NCBI RefSeq assembly: GCF_002941025.1
Contig: NZ_PTJS01000001.1
Location: 2,170,001-2,234,000 of the forward strand
Direction: 5' to 3'
DNA: 64,000 bases
From: Streptomyces sp. QL37
GTDB lineage: Bacteria; Actinomycetota; Actinomycetes; Streptomycetales; Streptomycetaceae
Notes under the pieces: generated by a model
What the model saw: the letters and a program-made list of their open reading frames with translations, nothing else
The model's database searches: none
Told to the model about the DNA's origin: nothing
Translations under genes and position numbers: made by a program
Shown here: one piece after another, positions 34,372-43,824 of the stretch
How positions within the stretch are numbered: position 1 is the first letter of the stretch
Layout of the letters: each line of letters starts with the position of its first letter

Positions 34372-34414
34372 AGGAAGGCCCCCGACGCCGTACAAGGGCG
34401 TCGGGGGCCTTCCT
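34372..34414. terminator. Hairpin terminator between nadA and the RND exporter gene
   Basis: An 18-bp perfect stem with a GTACAAG loop, between convergent genes, can stop both transcripts. Confidence 0.85.
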
Positions 34415-34431
34415 CCGTCCCGGGAGGGCCG

Positions 34432-37400
34432 TCAGGCCTTCGCGGGCTCCGGCTCCTCGGAGGTGGCTTCCTCCGGAGCTTCGGGGGCCGCCTCGCGCTT
34501 GGCCGCCTTCTTCTTCGCGCGGCGCTCCTTGCGGAGTTCGACCATCGCGTAGAGCGTCGGCACCAGGAGCAGGGTCAGCAGTGTGGAGGTGATCAGACCG
34601 CCGATCACCACGACCGCCAGCGGCTGGGAGATGAAGCCGCCCTCGCCCGTGACGCCGAGTGCCATCGGGAGCAGGGCGAAGATCGTCGCCAGTGCCGTCA
34701 TCAGGATCGGACGCAGACGGTGGCGACCGCCCTCGACGACTGCCTCGACGACGCCCATGCCCTGCGCCCTGTACTGGTTGATCAGGTCGATCAGCACGAT
34801 CGCGTTGGTCACCACGATGCCGATCAGCATCAGCATGCCGATCATCGCCGGGACGCCCATCGGGGTGCCGGTGGCGACCAGGAGCCCGATGGCGCCCGTC
34901 GCCGCGAAGGGGATGGAGACCAGCAGGATCAGCGGCTGGATGAGCGACCGGAAGGTGGCCACCAGCAGCATGAAGACGATGGCGATGGCCGCCAGCATGG
35001 CCAGGCCGAGCTTCATGAAGGCGTCGTCCTGGTCCTGCGACACGCCGCCGATGGTCGCGGTCGCGCCCTCCGGGAGGTCCAGGTCGTTGATCTTCGTCTG
35101 GAGCGAGGTGCTCACCGCGCCCGTGTTGTCGCCGGTCGGCTTGGCGGTGATCGTCGCCGCGCGCTGACCGTCGATCCGGGTCATCGTGACCGGGCCGGGC
35201 ACCAGTTCCACGTCGGCGATGTCGCCGAGCTCGACCGGGCCGAGCGGCAGCGCCTTCAGCTCGGCCATGGTGGTGGCCGGGCGCGAGGACCTGACCATGA
35301 CGTCACGCTCGGTGTCGTCCATGATCGCCTTGCCGGACGGGGTTCCGCGCACCGCGCCGGCGACCGCCGCACCAAGCGTCGTCTGGTTGAAGCCGGCGTC
35401 GGCCGCCTTGTCGTTGGCCTTGACCGAGATGCGCGGGACACTCTGCGCCAGGTCGCTCTGGACGTCGGTGACGTCCTTGAGCTCGGCGACCTCGGCCCGT
35501 ACCGCTTCGGACGCCTTCTTCAGGACGTCCGCGTCGGCGGCCTTGACCACGACGCTCAGGTCCTGGCTTCCGAAACCGTCACCCGCGGCGATCGTGGTGT
35601 CACCGATGCCGTCGAGCTTTCCGAGTGCCTCGTCGATCCGCTCCTGCGTGGCGTCGAAGTCCGCCGAGTCCTTGAGCGTGACCTGGTAGGAGGCCTGGTT
35701 GGCGCCCGAACCGCCGCCGAAGGCCGCCATGAAGCCCGAGGAGCCCACGGTGACCTGGTAGTCCTCGACGCCCTTGTCGGCGGCGAGCACCTTCTCGACC
35801 TTCTGCGCGGCCTCGTCCGCCGCGGCCAGGCTGGTGCCGGGAGTCAGCTCCTGCTTGATGGAGAGGACTTCCTGCTCGCCCTGGTCGAAGAAGTTCGTCT
35901 TCAGCAGGGGGGCCATGCCGAAGGTGCCGAACAGGACGACGAAGGCGATGACGATGCTGGTGATACGGCGCCGGGTCGCGAAGCGCAGCACCGGGACGTA
36001 GATCCGCTGGAGGCGGCTGGCGGCCTCCTTCTCCTCGGCCTTGCGGCGCGCCTCGTCCGGGTTCGCGGCGGTGCCCCTGGGCGCCCGCAGGAACCAGTAC
36101 GAGAGGACCGGGACCACGGTCAGCGAGACCAGCAGGGAGGCCAGCAGGGCCGCCGTGACGGTGAGGGAGAACGAGCCGAAGAGCTGGCCGACCATGCCAC
36201 CGACCAGACCGATGGGCAGGAAGACCGCGACGGTGGTGAGCGTGGACGAGGTGACCGCGCCGGCCACCTCCCTGACCGCGGTGATGATCGCGGACTGGCG
36301 CTCCTCGCCGTAACCGAGGTGCCGCTTGATGTTCTCCAGGACCACGATCGAGTCGTCGACGACGCGGCCGATCGCGATGGTCAGCGCGCCGAGGGTCAGC
36401 ATGTTCAGCGACAGGTCGCGGGTCCAGAGCACGATCAGCGCGAGGACCACGGAGAGCGGGATGGAGACCGCGGTGACCAGCGTCGAGCGGATCGAGGCGA
36501 GGAACACCAGGATCACGACGACGGCGAAGAGCAGGCCGAGCGCGCCTTCGGTGGTCAGACCGGAGATCGCCTTGGAGACGGCGGGCCCCTGGTCGGAGAC
36601 GACGGTCAGCTCGGCGCCGGCGCCGAGGTCCTCGCGCAGGTCCGGGAGCTTGTCCTCGACGGCGTCCGAGATGGCGACGGCGCTGCCGTCCTTGTCCATC
36701 GTCGCCATGACGGCGAGGCTCTGCTTGCCGTTCGTACGGGTGATGGAGACCGCGGTCGCGGGCTCCTGCTTCACCGTGGCGACGTCACCGACGCGGACCG
36801 GCTTTCCGGGCTTGCCCGCCGCCGGGTCCGCCGCGGAGACCTTCAGGTCCTCGATCTGCTGGAGCGAGGTGAAGGAGCCGCCCACCTGGACGGTGCGGCT
36901 CTTGCCCGACTCGGCGAAGGAGCCGGCCGGGACGGTGGCTCCGCCGGCCTGGAGTGCCTGGGCCAGCGAGGCGGCGTTCAGGCCCGCCGCGGCGAGCTTC
37001 CTGTCGTCGGGGACGACGGAGACCTGGAGTTCCTGGACGCCGTCGACCGCGACCTGGCCGACGCCCTCGATGTCCTCGAGCGCCGGGACGACGGTGCGGT
37101 CCAGCCTGTCGGCGAGCGCCTGCTGGTCCTCGTCGGAGGTGACGGCGAGGACGACGGTCGGGATGTCGTCCGTCGAACCCGCGATGACCTGCGGGTCCAC
37201 GTCGTCGGGCAGCTGGATGCGGGCGCGGTTCACGGCCTGCTGGATGTCGGCGACGAGCTGCTTCGTGCCTTCGTCACCGAAGTCGAAGCTCGCCATGACG
37301 ACGGCGTTGCCCTCGCTGGCGGTCGAGGTGATGCCCTCGACGCCGTCGACGGCCTTGATGGCGTCCTCGAGAGGTTCGACGACCTGCTTCTCGACCACAT

Positions 37401-37572
37401 CGGGGGACGCACCCTGGTAGGGCGCCAGCACCGACACCATCGGGAGTTCGATGGTGGGCAGCAGCTGCTGCTTGAGCTGCGGGATCGCTATCGCTCCGAA
37501 AACGAGCGCGACGATCGAGATCAGCCCGATCAGGGCCCGTTGCGCGAGGCTGAATCTGGACAGCCAGGACAT
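34432..37572 (-). CDS. RND-superfamily exporter (AcrB/HAE1-like, single polypeptide)
   Basis: This 1046-residue protein has the RND fold: one N-terminal helix (LAQRALIGLISIVALVFG), a large extracytoplasmic loop, six helices, a second large loop, and a final six-helix group. Family marks include APYQGASPDVVEKQVVEPLEDAI, VVDDSIVVLENIKRHLGYG (helix 4, with Asp pair for proton relay) and GIVVTNAIVLIDLINQYRAQGMG. The start ATG 37572 has AGAGAG upstream. No membrane-fusion or outer-membrane gene is nearby, as expected in a Gram-positive. The charged C-terminus (KKAAKREAAPEAPEE) is typical of actinobacterial members. It probably exports hydrophobic compounds or lipids. A TATAGA -10-like box (complement of 37660-37665) lies upstream. 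Confidence 0.92.
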   Translation of the reverse strand: MSWLSRFSLAQRALIGLISIVALVFGAIAIPQLKQQLLPTIELPMVSVLAPYQGASPDVVEKQVVEPLEDAIKAVDGVEGITSTASEGNAVVMASFDFGDEGTKQLVADIQQAVNRARIQLPDDVDPQVIAGSTDDIPTVVLAVTSDEDQQALADRLDRTVVPALEDIEGVGQVAVDGVQELQVSVVPDDRKLAAAGLNAASLAQALQAGGATVPAGSFAESGKSRTVQVGGSFTSLQQIEDLKVSAADPAAGKPGKPVRVGDVATVKQEPATAVSITRTNGKQSLAVMATMDKDGSAVAISDAVEDKLPDLREDLGAGAELTVVSDQGPAVSKAISGLTTEGALGLLFAVVVILVFLASIRSTLVTAVSIPLSVVLALIVLWTRDLSLNMLTLGALTIAIGRVVDDSIVVLENIKRHLGYGEERQSAIITAVREVAGAVTSSTLTTVAVFLPIGLVGGMVGQLFGSFSLTVTAALLASLLVSLTVVPVLSYWFLRAPRGTAANPDEARRKAEEKEAASRLQRIYVPVLRFATRRRITSIVIAFVVLFGTFGMAPLLKTNFFDQGEQEVLSIKQELTPGTSLAAADEAAQKVEKVLAADKGVEDYQVTVGSSGFMAAFGGGSGANQASYQVTLKDSADFDATQERIDEALGKLDGIGDTTIAAGDGFGSQDLSVVVKAADADVLKKASEAVRAEVAELKDVTDVQSDLAQSVPRISVKANDKAADAGFNQTTLGAAVAGAVRGTPSGKAIMDDTERDVMVRSSRPATTMAELKALPLGPVELGDIADVELVPGPVTMTRIDGQRAATITAKPTGDNTGAVSTSLQTKINDLDLPEGATATIGGVSQDQDDAFMKLGLAMLAAIAIVFMLLVATFRSLIQPLILLVSIPFAATGAIGLLVATGTPMGVPAMIGMLMLIGIVVTNAIVLIDLINQYRAQGMGVVEAVVEGGRHRLRPILMTALATIFALLPMALGVTGEGGFISQPLAVVVIGGLITSTLLTLLLVPTLYAMVELRKERRAKKKAAKREAAPEAPEEATSEEPEPAKA

Positions 37573-37756
37573 GGGTGGGTCTCTCTTCTGTGGCGTACGC
37601 GGCAGGTGGGGGGCCGTTCGGTGCGCACTTCGGTGAGCACAGGGGACACAGCCCGCCCGTCTATACGATCGCCGTCCCGGTGACCGGAATCGTCGGCCCC
37701 CGGGTTGCTTTCTCGTCCCGCGCATACCGCAGCTGGAGTAGCCGGTTCTCCACCCG

Positions 37757-38443
37757 TCACTCCACCCTGGGGCGGACCAGGCCCGATTCGTAGGCAATGA
37801 CGACCAATTGCGCACGGTCCCGCGCGCCCAGTTTCGCCATGGCCCGGTTCACATGGGTCTTCACGGTGAGGGGGCTGACGACGAGCCGGTCGGCGATCTG
37901 GTCGTTGGAGTGTCCGCCCGCGACCTGGACGAGCACCTCACGCTCGCGCCCGGTGAGTGCGGCGAGGCGCTCGGTGTACTCCGTGCCCTCCGGGTCGTCC
38001 GCGCCGCCGCCCTGGGCCAGGAAGCTGGCGATGAGGCCCTTGGTGGCGACCGGGGAGAGCAGCGCCTCTCCGGCCGCGGCGACACGGATGGCGTTGAGCA
38101 GCTCGTCCGGTTCCGCGCCCTTGCCCAGGAAGCCGGACGCGCCGGCGCGCAGGGACTGCACCACGTACTCGTCCACCTCGAAGGTGGTGAGCATGACGAT
38201 CCGTACGCCCGCCAGGTCCGGGTCCGCGCTGATCATGCGGGTGGCGGCGAGTCCGTCGGTGCCAGGCATCCGGATGTCCATCAGCACGACGTCGGCGAGG
38301 GTCGAGCGGGCCAGTTCCACGGCCTCCGCCCCGTCGGCGGCCTCGCCGACGACGCGCATGTCGGGCTCCGAGTCGACCAGCACCCGGAAGGCGCTGCGCA
38401 GCAGCGCCTGGTCGTCGGCGAGCAGCACCTTGATGGGTGTCAT
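37757..38443 (-). CDS. NarL/LuxR-type response regulator
   Basis: This 228-residue regulator has a receiver domain (acidic pair in LLADDQALLR, phospho-Asp in VLMDIRMPGTDG, Lys in GFLGKGAEPDE) and a C-terminal LuxR HTH (LTGREREVLVQVAGG-HSNDQIADRL-VVSPLTVKTHVNRAMAKL). Its ATG overlaps the stop of the histidine kinase gene by 4 nt, so the pair is expressed together. The RND exporter gene lies 184 nt further in the same direction and is a candidate target. Confidence 0.95.
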   Translation of the reverse strand: MTPIKVLLADDQALLRSAFRVLVDSEPDMRVVGEAADGAEAVELARSTLADVVLMDIRMPGTDGLAATRMISADPDLAGVRIVMLTTFEVDEYVVQSLRAGASGFLGKGAEPDELLNAIRVAAAGEALLSPVATKGLIASFLAQGGGADDPEGTEYTERLAALTGREREVLVQVAGGHSNDQIADRLVVSPLTVKTHVNRAMAKLGARDRAQLVVIAYESGLVRPRVE

Positions 38444-39708
38444 GCGCGTCCCCCCGTTGCCGTCCCAGCCGTGTCCGGCCCTTCCGGAGCGCGTGCGCGG
38501 GACGTGACGGGCAGGATCGCATGAACCCTGAATCCGCCTCCGTAACGGGGCCCCGCCGTGAGGGTGCCGCCCAGGGCCGTGACGCGCTCGCGCATGCCGA
38601 TCAGGCCGTGCCTGCCGCCGTCGGACGGCTCGCGGCGCGGGTCCGCTCCCCTGCCGTCGTCGAGCACGGTGATCTCCGCGGTCCTCCCGACCCGTACGAC
38701 GCTCACCTCGGCCTTCGCGCCGGCGCCCGCGTGCTTGCGTACGTTGGTCAGCGCCTCCTGGATGATCCGGTAGGCCGCGAGGTCGACCGCCGCCGGCAGC
38801 GGGCTGTCCGGGTCGGTGCAGGCGACCTCGACGGGGAGCCCGGCGTTGCGGAAGGTGTCGACCAGGGTGTCGAGGACGGCCAGTCCGGGGGCGGGTTCCG
38901 TGGGCGCCTCCGGGTCGCCGGACTGGCGCAGCAGCCCGACCGTGGTCCGCAGTTCGTTGAGGGCGGAGCGGCTGGCCTCCCGTACGTGGGCGAGCGCCTC
39001 CTTCGCCTGGTCGGGGCGCTTGTCCATGACGTGGGCCGCGACCCCGGCCTGGACGTTGACCAGGGCGATGTGGTGGGCGACGACGTCGTGGAGGTCCCGG
39101 GCGATCCGCAGCCGCTCCTCGGCGACCCTGCGGCCGGCCTCCTCCTCGCGGGTGCGTTCGGCGCGTTCGGCCCGTTCCCTGATCGCGTCGATGAACGCGC
39201 GCCTGCTGCGTACGGCGTCGCCCGCGGCACCGGCGAGGCCGGTCCAGGCGAGGACACCGAGGTTCTCCTGGCTGTACCAGGGCGTCGTGCCGACCACCAT
39301 CGCGGACACCGTCAGCACCCCCATGGTGAGCAGGCCGACCCGCCAGGTGGTGGGGCGGTCGGTACTGGCCGCGACGGAGAAGAGCGCGATCACGGCGCTC
39401 ATCACGACGGGGGCGGGCGGATCCATGAGGACGAACTCCACGACGGACAGCAGCCCGGTCACCGCCAGCACCGTCATGGGTCTGCGCCGGCGCAGGACGA
39501 GTGCCGCGGCGGCGAGCACCATCAGCAGGACGCTCGACGCCTCGGGCGTCCGGACTCCGAAGACGGGCCCGTGCCCCGGGTCCGGCTCGGCGAACGACGC
39601 ACAGATCATGCAGACGAGCACGGCCAGGGCGAGGCCACCGTCGAAGGCGAGGGGGTGGCCTCGCAGCCAGCGGCGGGCGCGTACGAGCCCGGTTCCGAGG
39701 GTGGTCAC
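38440..39708 (-). CDS. Two-component sensor histidine kinase (HisKA_3 type)
   Basis: This 422-residue protein has five or six N-terminal membrane helices (residues 22-160), a short helical linker, a HisKA_3 dimerisation domain with the phospho-acceptor His207 in RIARDLHDVVAHH, and a HATPase domain with N-box near AAYRIIQEALTNVRKHAG and the GRGADPRREP/GRHGLIGMRERV loops. This is the NarX-like kinase type that pairs with NarL regulators, and the coupled downstream gene is exactly such a regulator. The many membrane helices and lack of a large outer domain suggest sensing in or near the membrane, for example of cell-envelope stress. Start is GTG 39708. Confidence 0.94.
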   Translation of the reverse strand: MTTLGTGLVRARRWLRGHPLAFDGGLALAVLVCMICASFAEPDPGHGPVFGVRTPEASSVLLMVLAAAALVLRRRRPMTVLAVTGLLSVVEFVLMDPPAPVVMSAVIALFSVAASTDRPTTWRVGLLTMGVLTVSAMVVGTTPWYSQENLGVLAWTGLAGAAGDAVRSRRAFIDAIRERAERAERTREEEAGRRVAEERLRIARDLHDVVAHHIALVNVQAGVAAHVMDKRPDQAKEALAHVREASRSALNELRTTVGLLRQSGDPEAPTEPAPGLAVLDTLVDTFRNAGLPVEVACTDPDSPLPAAVDLAAYRIIQEALTNVRKHAGAGAKAEVSVVRVGRTAEITVLDDGRGADPRREPSDGGRHGLIGMRERVTALGGTLTAGPRYGGGFRVHAILPVTSRARAPEGPDTAGTATGGRA

Positions 39709-39773
39709 GTCGAGCTACGGTACGGCGTGCCGCCGGCGGTGCGGTCCGGACGGTGTCACGGCAGGGCGCGCGG

Positions 39774-39814
39774 CACGATGCCCCGCACCGGTCCTGCCGG
39801 TGCGGGGCATCGTG
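39774..39814 (-). terminator. Terminator of the pspA transcription unit
   Basis: An 18-bp perfect stem with a TCCTG loop, 23 nt after the stop codon of the 39838 gene and 65 nt upstream of the kinase start. Confidence 0.8.
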
Positions 39815-39837
39815 GGAGTGCGGAGCGGGCGGGCCGG

Positions 39838-40116
39838 TCAGCCGGGGATCAGCCCGTCGTCGCGGAGCATGGAGCGCACCTCTTCGAGGGTGGCGTCGGG
39901 TGACGGCAGGATCAGTTCGGACGGCTCCAGGGAGTCGTCGGGGAGCGGTGAGCCGAGCTCGCGCACCTTGTCCAGGAGAGCGTGGAGCGTGGTGCGGAAA
40001 CCTGGTCCGTCACCGCTCTCCATCTCCGCGAGGAGTATGTCGTCGAGCTTGTTCAGCTCGGCGACATGACTGTCGGCCAGTACGACCTGGCCCTCCCCCA
40101 TGATCCGTACGATCAT
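39838..40116 (-). CDS. PspA-associated small protein (PspAA-like)
   Basis: The 92-residue product starts MIVRIMGEGQVVLADSHVA and continues with an acidic helical region. ATG 40116 is preceded by GTGAGGGCGG. It lies 10 nt after pspA on the same strand. The N-terminal beta segment with conserved GQ and ELNKLDD block matches the PspAA family known as a partner of PspA in Actinobacteria and other lineages. Role: inferred modulator of the PspA membrane-stress response. Confidence 0.82.
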   Translation of the reverse strand: MIVRIMGEGQVVLADSHVAELNKLDDILLAEMESGDGPGFRTTLHALLDKVRELGSPLPDDSLEPSELILPSPDATLEEVRSMLRDDGLIPG

Positions 40117-40126
40117 GACGCCGCCC

Positions 40127-40921
40127 TCACTGCTTGTCGAACTTGTGCGGGGACTGCTGCGCCTGCGGTGCCGCGTCCTCCGCGCCACCCTCGATGGCCT
40201 GCTGCTGCCCGGCGGAACCGCCTGCCAGCTCGGCCTTCATGCGCTGCAGCTCCAGTTCTACATCCGTACCACCGGAGATCCGGTCCAGCTCGGCGGCGAT
40301 GTCGTCCTTCGCCGTGCCGGACGGGTCGTCGAGGGCCCCGGAGGCAAGCAGCTCGTCGATGGCCCCGGCGCGCGCCTGGAGCTGCTGGGTCTTGTCCTCG
40401 GCCCGCTGGATCGCCAGGCCGACGTCGCCCATCTCCTCGGAGATGCCGGAGAATGCCTCCCCGATCCGCGTCTGGGCCTGGGCCGCGGTGTAGGTGGCCT
40501 TGATGGTCTCCTTCTTCGTCCGGAAGGCGTCGACCTTGGCCTGCAGACGCTGGGCCGCGAGGGTGAGCTTCTCCTCCTCGCCCTGCAGCGTCTGGTGCTG
40601 CGTCTCCAGGTCCGTGACCTGCTGCTGGAGGGCGGCGCGCCTCGACAGCGCCTCGCGGGCCAGGTCCTCGCGGCCGAGCGCGAGCGCCTTGCGGCCCTGG
40701 TCCTCCAGCTTCGACGACTGTCCCTGCAGCTGGTTCAGCTGCAGCTCCAGCCGCTTGCGCGAGGTCGCCACATCGGCGACACCGCGGCGTACCTTCTGAA
40801 GCAGTTCGAGCTGCTTCTGGTACGAGTAATCGAGGGTCTCGCGCGGATCCTCGGCCCGGTCAAGGGCCTTGTTTGCCTTCGCGCGGAAGATCATTCCCAT
40901 ACGCTTCATGACACCGCTCAT
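40127..40921 (-). CDS. pspA: PspA/IM30-family membrane-stress protein
   Basis: This 264-residue, almost entirely helical protein starts MSGVMKRMGMIFRAKANKALDRAEDP, the amphipathic membrane-binding helix and family signature, followed by a long coiled coil (about residues 30-185) and a flexible Gln/Gly/Ala-rich tail. PspA and IM30 proteins are ESCRT-III-related scaffolds that bind stressed membranes. It is first gene of the two-gene unit with PspAA. The 284-nt region to the divergent 41206 gene shows no clear sigma-54-type or other special promoter that I recognise. Confidence 0.94.
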   Translation of the reverse strand: MSGVMKRMGMIFRAKANKALDRAEDPRETLDYSYQKQLELLQKVRRGVADVATSRKRLELQLNQLQGQSSKLEDQGRKALALGREDLAREALSRRAALQQQVTDLETQHQTLQGEEEKLTLAAQRLQAKVDAFRTKKETIKATYTAAQAQTRIGEAFSGISEEMGDVGLAIQRAEDKTQQLQARAGAIDELLASGALDDPSGTAKDDIAAELDRISGGTDVELELQRMKAELAGGSAGQQQAIEGGAEDAAPQAQQSPHKFDKQ

Positions 40922-41205
40922 GGGCTTCGCGCGCCCCCTTCTGACGGACTGAGCTCCAGCACTCCAACAGAACCCACAGTACGGGCCCTGTCTCCATTAC
41001 CGCACTGTTCGAGCACGGATGTGCTCCTCCGCAAGGACGACTGCCGCCGGTGACCGCTCCCGCGCAGGGAGTAGAAGACCATCAGGGATGGCGTCGGCTA
41101 CGTCCGTTCTGCCCCTGTCGGGACACTTTTCAGGACGCAGGCCGTTGCCGGATCGTTCCCGGCCGGTCCCCGGTAGTACCGGGCGACCCCGTACCCTTGG
41201 GTTTT

Positions 41206-41805
41206 GTGTTCCGTAGCCGTTCCAAGGAAGAGAAGGCCCCCACCGGCAAGGTGACGGCGGACCTCTCCAAGCAGCCCCGCGACCCTCAGGCTCCCAAGGG
41301 TCGCCCCACCCCCAAGCGCAGCGATGCCCAGACGCAGCGCCGACGTGCCTCCAGCGGTGCGCCGACCGACCGCAAGGAGGCCGCCAAGCGCCAGCGCGAA
41401 GCACGCCGGGCCGACATGGCCCGGCAGCGGGAGGCTCTCGCGTCGGGTGACGAGCGCTATCTGCCGGTGCGGGACAAGGGGCCCGTGCGGCGCTTCGTCC
41501 GTGACTTCGTGGACTCGCGCTTCTGCATCGCGGAGTATTTCCTTCCGCTCGCGGTGATCATCCTGATCCTCAGCGTGATCCAGGTCCAGAACATCCAGAA
41601 CATCTCGCTGCTGCTCTGGCTCGGCGTGATCGTGCTGATCGTCGTCGACTCCATCGGCCTCGGGTTCCGGCTCAAGAAGCAGCTGGCCCAGCGCTTCCCG
41701 GACGCCCCGAAGCGCGGCGCTGTGGCCTACGGCCTGATGCGTACGCTCCAGATGCGGCGACTGCGTCTCCCCAAGCCCCAGGTCAAGCGGGGAGAGCGGC
41801 CCTGA
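41206..41805 (+). CDS. DUF3043-family membrane protein
   Basis: The GTG at 41206 opens a 199-residue protein with a long basic, low-complexity cytoplasmic N-terminus (residues 1-95, rich in K/R/A/P), a motif RRFVRDFVDSRFCIAEYFLP, and two membrane helices (about 122-145 and 148-165) before a basic tail. This is the DUF3043 arrangement seen throughout Actinobacteria; function is not known. TACCCT at 41192-41197 ends 8 nt before the start, so the mRNA is probably leaderless. It lies just before the methyltransferase gene, which it may overlap if that gene begins at a CTG (41802). Confidence 0.88.
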   Translation: MFRSRSKEEKAPTGKVTADLSKQPRDPQAPKGRPTPKRSDAQTQRRRASSGAPTDRKEAAKRQREARRADMARQREALASGDERYLPVRDKGPVRRFVRDFVDSRFCIAEYFLPLAVIILILSVIQVQNIQNISLLLWLGVIVLIVVDSIGLGFRLKKQLAQRFPDAPKRGAVAYGLMRTLQMRRLRLPKPQVKRGERP

Positions 41806-41831
41806 GCACGGAGCCCTCCGGCTTCACGGGG

Positions 41832-42599
41832 GTGTCCTCCCAGTGGCTGGGCGGGCTCGGCGGACTGCGCAACACGGTCCGCCAGGAGCTCGTGGCCCGG
41901 CAGCTCGACGAGCAGATAGCCGCGCGCTACCCCGTGGGGCAGCGGCTGCGGGTGCTCGATGTCGGCATGGGCCAGGGCACCCAGGCACTGCGCCTGGCCC
42001 GGGCCGGCCACTCCGTGACGGGCCTGGAGTCCGACGGCGAGATGCTGCGGTCGGCCCGGGAGTCCCTGGCGGCCGAGCCCGAGGGCATCCGGGAGCGGGT
42101 GCGGCTCATCGAGGGCGACGGCCGTGACACCGGGGTGCACTTCCTGCCCGGCAGCTTCGACGTGGTGCTCTGTCACGGGGTGCTGATGTATGTCCCCGAG
42201 CCGGATCCGCTGCTGGCCGGGCTGGCCAGGATGCTGGCACCGGGAGGGCTGCTCTCCCTGCTCGTGCGGAACGCGGACGCGCTGGCGATGCGCCCGGGAA
42301 CGGCCGGCGACTTCGGCGCGGCCCTCGCCGCGTTCGACACGGACACGTACACGAACAGGCTCGGCCTCGACGTACGGGCCGACCGGCTCGACGTCCTGCG
42401 GGCCACCCTCGCCGGGATCGCCGCCCCCCTGCACGCCTGGTACGGCGTGCGGGTCTTCACGGACAACGTGAGCAACGAGGCGGAGCTCCCCGGCCCCGAG
42501 GAGCTGGCGCGGGTCTTCGCGGCCGAGGACCGGGCGGGGCGGACCGATCCGTACCGCGGGGTGGCGGCGCTGCTGCACCTGTGCGGCGTACGCGGCTGA
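41832..42599 (+). CDS. SAM-dependent methyltransferase (class I)
   Basis: The 255-residue product has the SAM-binding glycine loop VLDVGMGQGTQAL, the acidic residue at the end of strand 2 (VTGLESDGEM), motif II-like FDVVLCHGVLMYV and a hydrophobic LAPGGLLSLLVRN strand. The length suits small-molecule or tRNA methyltransferases (CmoM/Smt-like). GTG 41832 is the conservative start, but the frame is open upstream to CTG 41802, which overlaps the preceding stop (CTGA) and has GGGGAGAG eight bases before it, a better initiation context. Substrate is unknown. It is on the same strand as and possibly coupled to the DUF3043 gene. Confidence 0.85.
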   Translation: MSSQWLGGLGGLRNTVRQELVARQLDEQIAARYPVGQRLRVLDVGMGQGTQALRLARAGHSVTGLESDGEMLRSARESLAAEPEGIRERVRLIEGDGRDTGVHFLPGSFDVVLCHGVLMYVPEPDPLLAGLARMLAPGGLLSLLVRNADALAMRPGTAGDFGAALAAFDTDTYTNRLGLDVRADRLDVLRATLAGIAAPLHAWYGVRVFTDNVSNEAELPGPEELARVFAAEDRAGRTDPYRGVAALLHLCGVRG

Positions 42600-42718
42600 C
42601 GCCGGCCGGAGCGCGCCCCGGACCACCGCGGCCCGAGCGGCTGGTCCGGTCGCCGCCGTACGCCTGATCGGCCCACCAGCGCAGGCCGTGGGCGGCCGGC
42701 CCTGGCGATACTCCGGGC

Positions 42719-43792
42719 ATGGACGCAACCCCTTCCCGCAGGCGGGTACGCCGCTCACTCACGCCCCTGGCCGCCGGTGCCTGCGTGATCGCCCTGGCGG
42801 GCGGCTGCGCCGGACCGGGCCCCGCCCCGTCCGCAGCCCCGGCCCAGCAGGCGGTGGTGTCCCGGGCCACGGGCGATCTGGAGGATCAGTACCGGACCGT
42901 CATCAAGGACGTGCTGCCCTCCGTCGTGCAGATCGGCGCGGGGGACGCGCTCGGCTCGGGCATCGTCTACGACGACAAGGGCCACATCGTCACGAACGCC
43001 CATGTCGTGGGCAGCGAGAAGACCTTCGACGTCAGCGTCGCCACCGGCGAGAAGGTGCTCAAGGCGTCCCTGGTCTCGTCCTACCCGGAGCAGGACCTGG
43101 CCGTCATCAAGCTGGACGACGTCCCCGGCGGGCTGCGGGCCGCGGAGTTCGGGGACACGGACGAGGTCGAGGTGGGGCAGATCGTCCTGGCGATGGGCTC
43201 ACCGCTCGGCCTCTCCAGCAGCGTCACCCAGGGCATCGTCTCTGCCGTGGGCCGCACGGTCAGCGAAGGGCGCTCCGGAGGCGGCACCGGGGCGACGCTC
43301 GCCGACATGGTGCAGACCTCGGCAGCCATCAACCCGGGCAACAGCGGCGGCGCCCTGGTGAACCTCGACAGCGAGATCATCGGCATCCCGACCCTCGCGG
43401 CGACGGACGGCGAGCAGGGGGGCGGCGCGGCGCCCGGGATCGGGTTCGCCATTCCCGTCTCGATGGTGCGGACGGTCGCGGACCAGATCATCCGGTCCGG
43501 GAAGGTCACCGACTCGGGCCGGGCGGCTCTGGACATCATGGGCCGCACGGTCGTCGACGACGACTACCAGCCGGCCGGTGTCGCGATCGTCAGCGTCGAG
43601 AAGGACGGGGCGGCGGCGGACGCCGGCCTGCGCGTCGGGGACGTCATCACCCGGATCGGCGACACCCCGGTCACGACGATCACCTCGCTCTCGGAGGCCC
43701 TGGCGGGCGAGAGGCCGGGCCGGAAGGTCCGGGTGACGTACACGCGGGGTGACTCCAGGAAGACGGCCGAGGTCACCCTGGGCGAGATCTGA
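42719..43792 (+). CDS. Lipoprotein HtrA/S1C serine protease with PDZ domain
   Basis: The 357-residue protein has a lipoprotein signal (lipobox LAGGC near residue 30), a trypsin-like domain with the catalytic triad in TNAHVVG (His), EQDLAVIKL (Asp) and NPGNSGGAL (Ser), and a C-terminal PDZ domain (about 260-357, GVAIVSVEKDGAAADAGLRVGDVI). It is a DegP-like protease or chaperone acting outside the membrane in protein quality control. GATACT lies 6 nt before ATG 42719, suggesting a leaderless mRNA. It is a single gene with a downstream hairpin. Confidence 0.94.
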   Translation: MDATPSRRRVRRSLTPLAAGACVIALAGGCAGPGPAPSAAPAQQAVVSRATGDLEDQYRTVIKDVLPSVVQIGAGDALGSGIVYDDKGHIVTNAHVVGSEKTFDVSVATGEKVLKASLVSSYPEQDLAVIKLDDVPGGLRAAEFGDTDEVEVGQIVLAMGSPLGLSSSVTQGIVSAVGRTVSEGRSGGGTGATLADMVQTSAAINPGNSGGALVNLDSEIIGIPTLAATDGEQGGGAAPGIGFAIPVSMVRTVADQIIRSGKVTDSGRAALDIMGRTVVDDDYQPAGVAIVSVEKDGAAADAGLRVGDVITRIGDTPVTTITSLSEALAGERPGRKVRVTYTRGDSRKTAEVTLGEI

Positions 43793-43824
43793 GGGCCGGT
43801 CATGAGGGGCCGGGACACGAAGTC

